Below the pieces are notes generated by a model. That model was not told the origin of the DNA. It searched no databases and saw only the letters and a list, made by a program, of their open reading frames with translations. From Gammaproteobacteria bacterium RIFCSPHIGHO2_12_FULL_35_23 (GTDB lineage: Bacteria; Pseudomonadota; Gammaproteobacteria; UBA12402), in contig MGXT01000008.1 in the NCBI GenBank assembly GCA_001801465.1, positions 72,177 to 136,176 of the forward strand: a stretch of DNA of 64,000 nt, written 5' to 3'. The position numbers and the translations under genes are program-made. The first letter of the stretch is position 1, and every line of letters begins with the position of its first letter. Shown here piece after piece: positions 26,574 to 33,744 of this stretch.

Positions 26574-26593
26574 TTGTAAGTCTGATCTTACAA
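26574..26593 (-). terminator. Weak hairpin downstream of accC
   Basis: TTGTAAG and CTTACAA flank a six-base loop, 13 bases after the accC stop. A run of eight T residues on the minus strand follows only after a further 13 or so bases, so termination would be inefficient. It may instead be a palindromic binding site. Confidence 0.3.
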
Positions 26594-26606
26594 AAAATGA
26601 GATTGT

Positions 26607-27974
26607 TTAAGAGGGATTTTGCTTATTTTTAAGCTTTTGCATAAAAATTTGTTCTAAATAATGGATGTTTGTTCCACCTTGGCAAAAGTCTTTATCTTTT
26701 AAGATTTTTTTGTGTAATAAAATATTAGTTTTAATACCTTCGATATGAATTTCATCTAGAGCGTTGCGCATACGTGCTAAAGCAGCGTCACGTGTTTCGC
26801 CATGTGCTATAAGTTTACCGATTAGAGAATCATAGTAAGGGGGAACTGAATAACCCTCATAAACATGAGAGTCAATTCTTATACCTGGGCCTCCTGGTGC
26901 ATGATAAGCAGTAATCTTGCCTGGGCAGGGAATAAAAGTTTTGGCATCTTCTGCATTGATTCGACATTCAATTGCATGGCCAGTAAATTTAATATCAGAT
27001 TGTTTAACAGCTAAAGGAAAGCCAGCTGCAATTTTAATTTGTTCTTTGACTAAATCGATACCTGTAATGGCTTCACTCACAGGATGCTCAACCTGAATTC
27101 TAGTGTTCATTTCAATAAAATAAAACAGGCCTTTTTCATATAAAAATTCAAAAGTTCCAGCCCCTTTATAATTCATGGCAAGACAAGCTTTCGTGCAGAT
27201 TTCGCCAATATATAGGCGTTCTTCTGCTGTAATACCGGGAGCAGGGGCTTCTTCTAAAATTTTTTGATGCCGTCTTTGTATAGAACAATCGCGCTCACCT
27301 AAATGAATAGCATGACCTTGACCATCAGCCAAGACTTGGATTTCAATATGACGCGGTGTTTCTAAATATTTTTCCATATATACTTTGTTATTGCCAAACG
27401 CCGCACTGGCTTCGGTACGAGTGGTAGCAATAGTAGTACGCAGGTCCGCTTCATTTCTAACAACACGCATGCCGCGACCACCACCACCACCAGCTGCTTT
27501 AATAATAAGTGGATAACCAATTTCTCGAGCGATTTGTAAACAATGATCATCCTCTTCGGTAACAGGCCCACCTGAGCCTGGAACACAAGGTACGCCCGCT
27601 TGCTTCATAGCTTTAATAGCAGAAACTTTATCGCCCATTAAACGAATATTTTCAGCGTTAGGGCCAATAAAAACAAAGCCACTTTTTTCAACCTGTTCAG
27701 CAAAATCAGCATTTTCAGCTAAAAAACCATAGCCTGGATGAATAGCACTAGAGCAAGTAATTTCTGCAGCACTTAACACAGCGGGTATGCTTAAATAGCT
27801 ATCAGCTGGAGAGGGTGGGCCAATGCAGACTGATTCATCGGCTAACAGCACATGCTTTAATTCTCGGTCAGCTGTAGAGTGAACAGCCACTGTTTTAATG
27901 CCTAATTCTTTGCAGGCGCGCAAGATTCGTAAAGCAATCTCGCCACGGTTGGCAATAAGTATCTTAGCGAACAT
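26607..27974 (-). CDS. accC: Biotin carboxylase subunit of acetyl-CoA carboxylase
   Basis: AccC uses ATP and bicarbonate to carboxylate the biotin on AccB, the first half-reaction of fatty acid synthesis. The 455 residues are full length. The N-terminal domain begins [20 protein letters not shown]. The glycine-rich ATP-grasp loop is [13 protein letters not shown]. The biotin carboxylase signature [16 protein letters not shown] is present, and the C-terminal domain is complete. It lies 12 bases after accB on the same strand. All catalytic motifs are intact. Confidence 0.98.
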   Translation of the reverse strand: MFAKILIANRGEIALRILRACKELGIKTVAVHSTADRELKHVLLADESVCIGPPSPADSYLSIPAVLSAAEITCSSAIHPGYGFLAENADFAEQVEKSGFVFIGPNAENIRLMGDKVSAIKAMKQAGVPCVPGSGGPVTEEDDHCLQIAREIGYPLIIKAAGGGGGRGMRVVRNEADLRTTIATTRTEASAAFGNNKVYMEKYLETPRHIEIQVLADGQGHAIHLGERDCSIQRRHQKILEEAPAPGITAEERLYIGEICTKACLAMNYKGAGTFEFLYEKGLFYFIEMNTRIQVEHPVSEAITGIDLVKEQIKIAAGFPLAVKQSDIKFTGHAIECRINAEDAKTFIPCPGKITAYHAPGGPGIRIDSHVYEGYSVPPYYDSLIGKLIAHGETRDAALARMRNALDEIHIEGIKTNILLHKKILKDKDFCQGGTNIHYLEQIFMQKLKNKQNPS

Positions 27975-27986
27975 TAATGAATCCTT

Positions 27987-28457
27987 TTAATCTTCTATCA
28001 AAAATAAAGCTTGGCCAAATTCAACTGGTTGGCCGTTTTCTGCTAATCTTGCGGTAACGGTTCCAGCTTTATCAGACTCAATTTGATTAAACATTTTCAT
28101 GGCTTCTACGACGCAGAGTACATCACCGACTTGGACTTTTTGACCAATGGTAACAAAAGGTTCCGCACCAGGAGAAGACGCAATGTAGAGAGTGCCTACC
28201 ATAGGTGAAGTAACTTCATGTAAGTTTTTTTGGGTTTTTACTATTGTCTCTTTAGTATCTGAATTGGAGGTAGTGACAGCAGTAGATTCTGGAGATTTGG
28301 CTGGTTGAGTAATGGGCGGCATAATAAACTGAGGCATAGCAGTAGGCGGCATTTGTCTGCTGACTCGCACCGATTCTTCACCTTCATGAATTTCAATTTC
28401 GGTAACGCCGGTTTCATCAATAAGCTCAATGAGCTTTTTAACTTTACGAATATCCAT
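27987..28457 (-). CDS. accB: Biotin carboxyl carrier protein of acetyl-CoA carboxylase
   Basis: AccB carries the biotin that AccC carboxylates and the AccA-AccD transferase uses. The 156 residues show an N-terminal helical domain, a Pro/Ala/Thr-rich linker (about residues 36-80) and the biotinyl domain, with the attachment motif EAMKM (Lys121). Its start is two bases after the aroQ stop, so aroQ-accB-accC form one operon. Confidence 0.97.
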   Translation of the reverse strand: MDIRKVKKLIELIDETGVTEIEIHEGEESVRVSRQMPPTAMPQFIMPPITQPAKSPESTAVTTSNSDTKETIVKTQKNLHEVTSPMVGTLYIASSPGAEPFVTIGQKVQVGDVLCVVEAMKMFNQIESDKAGTVTARLAENGQPVEFGQALFLIED

Positions 28458-28459
28458 GA

Positions 28460-28897
28460 TTACTCCCGTGCTAGATAATGTTCAGCTGCTTTTAAAGCTA
28501 ATTGATAGCCTAATGGTCCAAAACCAGTGAGGGTGCCATAGGCGATATCTGAGAAATAGGATTGATGACGAAAGATTTCTCGAGCATAAATATTACTTAG
28601 GTGGACCTCAATAAAAGGGATTTGAATAGCCAATAAAGCATCTCGTAAAGCAATACTGCTATGGGTAAAGGCTGCTGGGTTAAAAATAATAAATTTAATG
28701 TCCTGACTAGGAGCCTGCTGGATTTTTTCCAGTAGCTCGTGTTCAGCGTTGCTTTGAAAGAAAACTAAGGGATGGGTTGCTAGCGCTTGCAGTTGTGTGT
28801 TAATTTCGCCTAGGGTAGAAGAGCCATAAGTATCAGGCTCTCGGCTGCCTAATAAATTTAAATTTGGGCCATTTAGAATTAAAATTTTGGTCATCAA
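28460..28897 (-). CDS. aroQ: Type II 3-dehydroquinate dehydratase
   Basis: AroQ dehydrates 3-dehydroquinate to 3-dehydroshikimate in the shikimate pathway. The 145 residues form one small flavodoxin-like subunit. The N-terminal signature [19 protein letters not shown] holds the catalytic Arg and Tyr. The motif [16 protein letters not shown] binds substrate, and [12 protein letters not shown] closes the site. It is the first gene of the operon with accB and accC, an order widespread in gammaproteobacteria. Confidence 0.97.
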   Translation of the reverse strand: MMTKILILNGPNLNLLGSREPDTYGSSTLGEINTQLQALATHPLVFFQSNAEHELLEKIQQAPSQDIKFIIFNPAAFTHSSIALRDALLAIQIPFIEVHLSNIYAREIFRHQSYFSDIAYGTLTGFGPLGYQLALKAAEHYLARE

Positions 28898-28985
28898 CTA
28901 CTAATGTTAAGTTTCAAATTTAAGGTTATTTATGGAAGATATTAGCATATTCGCAGCAGATAGCGACATTTTTTCGAGGTAAACC

Positions 28986-29426
28986 ATGAAAAAACAACAT
29001 CATCCAGGGTTTTTAGGGCTAGTTGATAGCATCAGGTCAAATATCAAGCAAGTTGCAGTAGAAGAGTTATTAGCCAAACTCCAGCTGGCTGATCAATTTT
29101 ATTTAATCGATGTACGGGAAGATTGTGAATGGCAAGCAGGCCATATTAAAAATGCTTTACACTTAAGCAAAGGGGTTATTGAAAGTGATATAGAGGCTAA
29201 GATTCCTGATTTGGAAGCTGAAATAGTGTTGTATTGTCGAGGAGGTTTGCGCTCATTATTGGCAGCTGATGCTTTGCAAAAAATGGGCTATAAGCAAATT
29301 TTTTCTTTAGCAGGGGGAATTTATAACTGGGTAGAACAAGGGCAGGTCATTGAGGGTAGATTGATGTTGGCTGAAGAACAAAAGCAGTTAGCTGAACAAA
29401 ACACGGGTGTTAATACAAGTAATTGA
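28986..29426 (+). CDS. Rhodanese-like sulfurtransferase
   Basis: The product is a single-domain rhodanese of 146 residues that would transfer sulfane sulfur or bind thiols in the cytoplasm. The conserved LIDVREDCEWQAGHIKNALHL precedes the active loop YCRGGLRS, with catalytic Cys84. The short N-terminal helix and the Gln/Glu-rich tail lie outside the domain. The ATG has GAGGT upstream. It diverges from aroQ, with 88 bases between, and has no linked partner gene. The physiological acceptor cannot be told from the sequence. Confidence 0.92.
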   Translation: MKKQHHPGFLGLVDSIRSNIKQVAVEELLAKLQLADQFYLIDVREDCEWQAGHIKNALHLSKGVIESDIEAKIPDLEAEIVLYCRGGLRSLLAADALQKMGYKQIFSLAGGIYNWVEQGQVIEGRLMLAEEQKQLAEQNTGVNTSN

Positions 29427-29522
29427 TTTTAAGGAAAAAATAAATAAAATCTTGTTCTTAAATAAGTGTATAATTATAGTATAAGTTGCTTTTTCTTGTT
29501 ATTGACAAGGGCGAGGTGAAGA

Positions 29523-29951
29523 ATGAAAAAATTAATACCAATAATTTTGACTACTGGTGTATTAGGGATGAATAGTTTAATGGCTTTAAATATCCCCATT
29601 ACTGCAGAGCAAACGGCTGCGCTTTCTTTAGGAATAGCCATACAGTGTTGGAATCAATTTGCTTCTAATAACGCTTATCCAACGAGCTTTCCTTTAGTTT
29701 CAGCGGCTGATTCAGGTAGTTTAACCTTAAATGGTGGGCAAACTATCGAACAAGTTTATAATCAAATCGTGTATTTAGGAACAGGCGGCGCCAGCTATAA
29801 CAATAATGGTAAAAACAGTCAAAATTATGGGCCTTTTACCATTACTTATATTCCTACCAGTATCAATAATGGGAATTGCGTGCTGACAGCAGGGAAAGAC
29901 CAGATTACTGCTAAAGGGACCAGTAATGGAACTAGCTTAATTTTTAAATAA
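29523..29951 (+). CDS. Small exported protein of unknown function
   Basis: The 142 residues begin with a clear signal peptide (about residues 1-22, ending SLMA). The mature chain is rich in Asn, Gly, Thr and Ser and contains two Cys (near 41 and 119) that could form a disulfide. The distribution of aromatic residues and alternating polar residues suggests a beta-rich fold. A type IV pilin-like origin is possible but the pilin cleavage motif is missing. GGCGAGGTG lies upstream of the ATG. It is a monocistronic gene followed by a strong terminator. No family recognised. Confidence 0.75.
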   Translation: MKKLIPIILTTGVLGMNSLMALNIPITAEQTAALSLGIAIQCWNQFASNNAYPTSFPLVSAADSGSLTLNGGQTIEQVYNQIVYLGTGGASYNNNGKNSQNYGPFTITYIPTSINNGNCVLTAGKDQITAKGTSNGTSLIFK

Positions 29952-29963
29952 TTAGCTTATTTT

Positions 29964-29997
29964 CCAACAAGCCGGTTTATTGCCGGCTTGTTGTTTT
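29964..29997 (+). terminator. Rho-independent terminator
   Basis: An 11-bp perfect stem (CAACAAGCCGG/CCGGCTTGTTG) with a seven-base loop is followed by TTTT. It lies 12 bases after the small exported protein gene. Confidence 0.9.
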
Positions 29998-30090
29998 ATC
30001 TTATTAAAGTTGCTAAAGCCGCTAGGCAGTCAATAATGTATTGAATATATTCATGATTAAGCTATAATTTGGCAAAAATTTGGATAGACC

Positions 30091-30360
30091 ATGAGAAATT
30101 TGTTTACTGATCATCCACATAGTGTTGGTGAAACTTATTTTCAGCACTTGTACTTTGCGGTAGTTTTTTCTAGAAAGCTGATTGTAGCAGGTATAGCTTG
30201 CGCTATACACGCGATTTTCCCTTTTGTTTTTAAAACCATAGCCAGTAAAACAGTCGCAGAAATATCGGTTCAATTATCACAAACTGCAAGGCAAAAGGAT
30301 TTTGAGCAAGCGCTTGATGATTGTGCTGCCAAAAGTCAAATTGAAACAGAAAAACTCTAA
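30091..30360 (+). CDS. DUF6356-like small membrane protein
   Basis: The 89 residues carry the N-terminal motif LFTDHPHSVGETYFQHLYFA and a hydrophobic hairpin (about residues 24-50, KLIVAGIACAIHAIFPFVF). Both are typical of the DUF6356 family of short inner-membrane proteins found in many proteobacteria. The C-terminal 35 residues are charged and soluble. The function of the family is unknown. It is 14 bases before the flavoprotein gene and probably co-transcribed with it. Confidence 0.75.
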   Translation: MRNLFTDHPHSVGETYFQHLYFAVVFSRKLIVAGIACAIHAIFPFVFKTIASKTVAEISVQLSQTARQKDFEQALDDCAAKSQIETEKL

Positions 30361-30374
30361 AAGTAGAGAGCTAA

Positions 30375-31427
30375 ATGAAAATCTATAATTGGGTAGTTAT
30401 TGGGGCAGGCCCTGCGGGTATTTTAGCAGTTGGGAAACTATTGGATGCTGGGATTGCAGCGCAGGAAATAGCCTGGATAGATCCTGAATTTTCTGTTGGT
30501 GATATGGGAAAGTACTGGTATCAGGTACCCAGCAATACGCGAGTGAAATTATTTAATAAATTTTTAAATACTGCGCAAGCATTCAATTATCAGAACTGTC
30601 CGCAACAATTTGTACTTCAGGCGCCAGCAGAAGAAACTTGCCTATTGAGTGAAGTTGTTGCACCATTATTGTGGATTACTCAATCACTAGGTGAACAAGT
30701 TGCTAGTTTTAAAACCCGTGTCAATTTTATCAAATGGCAGCAGGGCCATTGGCTGCTTGAAGGGGCCGATGCACAGTCTATTTCAGCGCAGAATATTATT
30801 ATGGCAACAGGTGCAGAACCTATAACCAAATTAAAAGAGCTTAATTCAGAAAGTAAAATAATTCCTCTTGCGGTGGCATTGAATCCTGATTTATTAAAAA
30901 ATGCCGTAGAAAAACACGATAAAATAACAGTATTAGGTTCCTCTCATTCTGCAGTATTGGTGTTAAAGAATTTGTTAGATCTACAAGCTGAGCTTGAAAT
31001 TATAAATCTTTATCGTAGCCCACTATGTTTTGCAGTCGACATGCAAAGCTGGATTATGTTTGATAATACAGGATTAAAAGGTTTGGCTGCTAAATGGGCT
31101 AAGCAATATTTATTAAAAACGATACCTGAAAATTTAAAGCGCTTTCATAGTGCTGAGCCTGAAGCACTGAAAGCTTGTTATATAGATAATAAAGTAATTT
31201 ATGCTGTAGGATTTGAAACTAGAAAAATTCCAATCGAAGGTTATCCCCATTATGGTTATGATAATAAAACCGGTATTATAGCGCCTGGTTTGTTTGGAAT
31301 AGGGATTGCCTTTCCAGAGTTAGTGGAAGATCCATTAGGTAGAACAGAATACAATGTAGGGCTTTATAAGTTTAGTGTTTATATTGATAAAGTGTTGCCT
31401 ATTTGGTTAAACTATTCAGCTAAATAA
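30375..31427 (+). CDS. FAD/NAD(P)-binding oxidoreductase
   Basis: The 350-residue product resembles flavin monooxygenases and lysine-N-hydroxylase-like flavoproteins. The N-terminal FAD loop is VVIGAGPAGILAVG (residues 7-20). The strand ending IIMATGAEP is the usual ATG motif of two-dinucleotide-binding flavoproteins. A second nucleotide-binding strand is ITVLGSSHSAVLVLKNL, near residue 190. The substrate is not evident. It follows the DUF6356 gene in the same direction. Confidence 0.85.
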   Translation: MKIYNWVVIGAGPAGILAVGKLLDAGIAAQEIAWIDPEFSVGDMGKYWYQVPSNTRVKLFNKFLNTAQAFNYQNCPQQFVLQAPAEETCLLSEVVAPLLWITQSLGEQVASFKTRVNFIKWQQGHWLLEGADAQSISAQNIIMATGAEPITKLKELNSESKIIPLAVALNPDLLKNAVEKHDKITVLGSSHSAVLVLKNLLDLQAELEIINLYRSPLCFAVDMQSWIMFDNTGLKGLAAKWAKQYLLKTIPENLKRFHSAEPEALKACYIDNKVIYAVGFETRKIPIEGYPHYGYDNKTGIIAPGLFGIGIAFPELVEDPLGRTEYNVGLYKFSVYIDKVLPIWLNYSAK

Positions 31428-31601
31428 TAGCTGGGTATATTAATTATTTTGAGCAAAAATAATTAAGTAACTCTCTTTATTCTTAATAGAAAGTTCTATT
31501 TTACCGTAAGGTGTTTGCTGTAGTGTTTTAACAAGTTTAACTTGATTTTAAATAATATAAACTGTGCAATTAAAAATTTACCACTAGAAATTGGAGTTAG
31601 T

Positions 31602-32255
31602 ATGAAAACAGTATTGTGTTTTGGCGATTCAAATCTCTGGGGGAATAAGCCTGGATCTTTTAATCCGACTACAGGCTTGTCAGGTCGTTTTGCTCGTTAT
31701 CAGCGATGGACCGGGCTCCTACAACAAGAGTTAAAAGAGTATTATATTATTGAAGAAGGAATTAACGGTAGGACTACTATTTTTGATGAAATTTTTCCAG
31801 GACGACCTTATAAGAATGGTTTAGCCTTATTGCCGGCATGTCTTGATAGTCATTATCCTATTGATTTAATCCTCCTTTGGTTAGGAACCAATGATACAAA
31901 AATTCAGTTTAAACAATCAGCAACAATGATTGCAGAAAATTTACGTCAGTTGGTAAAGGTAATAAAAAGTAGTGATAAAGGCTCCCAAGGTTTGCCGCCA
32001 AATCTATTGATTATAGCGCCGCAACCTATTATTAATATTCTTAATCTTCATCCACAGCTAGATGAGTTTTCTATAGAAAAATCTAAATGTTTCGGAAAAC
32101 TTTATCAGCAAATAGCAAATGAAGAGGCGTGTGCTTTTTTGGATGCTGGGAAGTTTGTCACCTCCAGTCCAATCGATGGTGTCCATTTAGATGAGGAACA
32201 AAGTAAGATAATTGCAGAAGCTATAGCTACCAAAATAAAAGAACTTTTAAAATAA
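31602..32255 (+). CDS. SGNH/GDSL-family hydrolase (esterase)
   Basis: The product is a 217-residue esterase-like enzyme. The block I motif is CFGDSNLWG with nucleophile Ser in GDS. Block III is LWLGTNDTK and block V is DGVHLDEEQ, supplying the catalytic Asp and His. This arrangement is like arylesterase/TesA relatives but without a signal peptide, so it should be cytoplasmic. The ATG at 31602 is preferred over an upstream in-frame codon because GGAG lies before it. It precedes the MFS gene by 16 bases. Confidence 0.88.
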   Translation: MKTVLCFGDSNLWGNKPGSFNPTTGLSGRFARYQRWTGLLQQELKEYYIIEEGINGRTTIFDEIFPGRPYKNGLALLPACLDSHYPIDLILLWLGTNDTKIQFKQSATMIAENLRQLVKVIKSSDKGSQGLPPNLLIIAPQPIINILNLHPQLDEFSIEKSKCFGKLYQQIANEEACAFLDAGKFVTSSPIDGVHLDEEQSKIIAEAIATKIKELLK

Positions 32256-32271
32256 ATCTGATAAAAGTTTT

Positions 32272-33558
32272 ATGAAACAGCAATCTAAACGTAATATCAT
32301 TGCCTGTATTATTGGTAATATCATTGAATGGTATGAGTTTACTTTATTTGCTTATCTTGCGCCGGTAATAGCAGTTTTGTTCTTTCCTAATGAAAATAAA
32401 TGGTTAGGCCTTTTATCAACGTTTCTTATTTTTGCAGCAGGTTTTATTGTTCGTCCTTTGGGTTCAATTTTATTAGGTCACTTAGGAGATCGTTTAAGTA
32501 GAGCCAAGACATTAAAACTAACTATTTTATTGATTTCACTTTGTTCAATTTTTACAGGGCTTTTACCAACTTACCAGCAGGTAGGTATGATGGCCACACT
32601 GTTATTAATCTTATGTCGTTTATTACAAGGTTTATGTATTGGTGGTGAATTTGCTGGCGCTATGATTTATTTGGTAGAGTCGGCGCCGGCTGAGCGTCGA
32701 GCTAGAGTCAGTGCTATGACTAATAATGGTAGTAACTTTGGAGTTTTATTAGCTATTGGTAGTTGTGCAATCTTAAGTAGTGGGATGTCCAATATTGATT
32801 TTGTTAAATATGGTTGGCGCCTACTGTTTATTCTTGGTGGAATATTGGGAATGTTGGGCTTATGGTTAAGACGAGATATCACTGAATCGGAAGTTTTTAT
32901 AGCTTTAAAAAGAAAAATAACAGAGAAATATTTACCAATTAAATATGTATTTAAATATCAATTTGCTGTTATGGTTAAAATAGGGTTGTTACTAGTGATT
33001 AGCGCTTGTGGTAGTTATGTTTTAATGGGTTATTTATCCACCTATTTGCATGTCTTTTTACAAATTCCTTTAGCAAAAGCTTATCAATTACAAACTATTT
33101 TTATTGTGTTGAGTTTATTATGTGTACCGATTTTTGCACGGTTATCCGATCGCTATGGTAGGAAAAGTATTTTATTATTTTCTACCTTGGGCTATTTAAT
33201 TTTTTCGTTACCAGTTTTTTATTTGTTGCAACAGACCCAGGTTTGGTGGCTGTTATTACCATTGGTTATTTTTTATAGTGCCGAACAAGCTGTGATGCCA
33301 GCGACTATTGTTGAAATGTTCCCAGGAAAGGGTCGTTATACTGGAGTTTCAATCGCTTATAATTGTACAATGGCGCTAGTTGGTGGAACTTCTGCGTTAA
33401 CTAATACTTGGTTGATTGCTTATTTTAATAATAAACTTTTTATTGCTTATTATGTAATGTTTTGTGCTTTTATTTCTTTGCTGATAGCTGTATTTTTCTT
33501 ATCTAGTCATTATGGGGTTAAACAAGATTTAGAAGCAATTTTGTATGAAACTGGATAG
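32272..33558 (+). CDS. MFS transporter, metabolite:proton symporter type
   Basis: The product is a 428-residue transporter with twelve predicted membrane helices. The start IIGNIIEWYEFTLFAYLAP and the loop GHLGDRLSRAKTLKLTI are typical of the ProP/MHS sugar-and-metabolite symporters. The second-half loop RLSDRYGRKSILL is the expected repeat of that motif. The substrate cannot be inferred from the sequence; proline, betaine or organic acids are common in the family. It is probably co-transcribed with the SGNH hydrolase gene. Confidence 0.9.
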   Translation: MKQQSKRNIIACIIGNIIEWYEFTLFAYLAPVIAVLFFPNENKWLGLLSTFLIFAAGFIVRPLGSILLGHLGDRLSRAKTLKLTILLISLCSIFTGLLPTYQQVGMMATLLLILCRLLQGLCIGGEFAGAMIYLVESAPAERRARVSAMTNNGSNFGVLLAIGSCAILSSGMSNIDFVKYGWRLLFILGGILGMLGLWLRRDITESEVFIALKRKITEKYLPIKYVFKYQFAVMVKIGLLLVISACGSYVLMGYLSTYLHVFLQIPLAKAYQLQTIFIVLSLLCVPIFARLSDRYGRKSILLFSTLGYLIFSLPVFYLLQQTQVWWLLLPLVIFYSAEQAVMPATIVEMFPGKGRYTGVSIAYNCTMALVGGTSALTNTWLIAYFNNKLFIAYYVMFCAFISLLIAVFFLSSHYGVKQDLEAILYETG

Positions 33559-33744
33559 TAAAATTTATTCAATAGGTTAAATTAAATTTTATTATTGTTT
33601 AGTGTGAGATACTAAGTGTTCTATAAGAGTAGGCGGCTATTGTAGTTTCTTCAATAGTTGTGTTAGTGCGCTCTACTATGGCTATTTCACTATGATAACA
33701 ATTCACAATGAGTTTTTTCATAATAAATATTTGTTATTTAAAAA

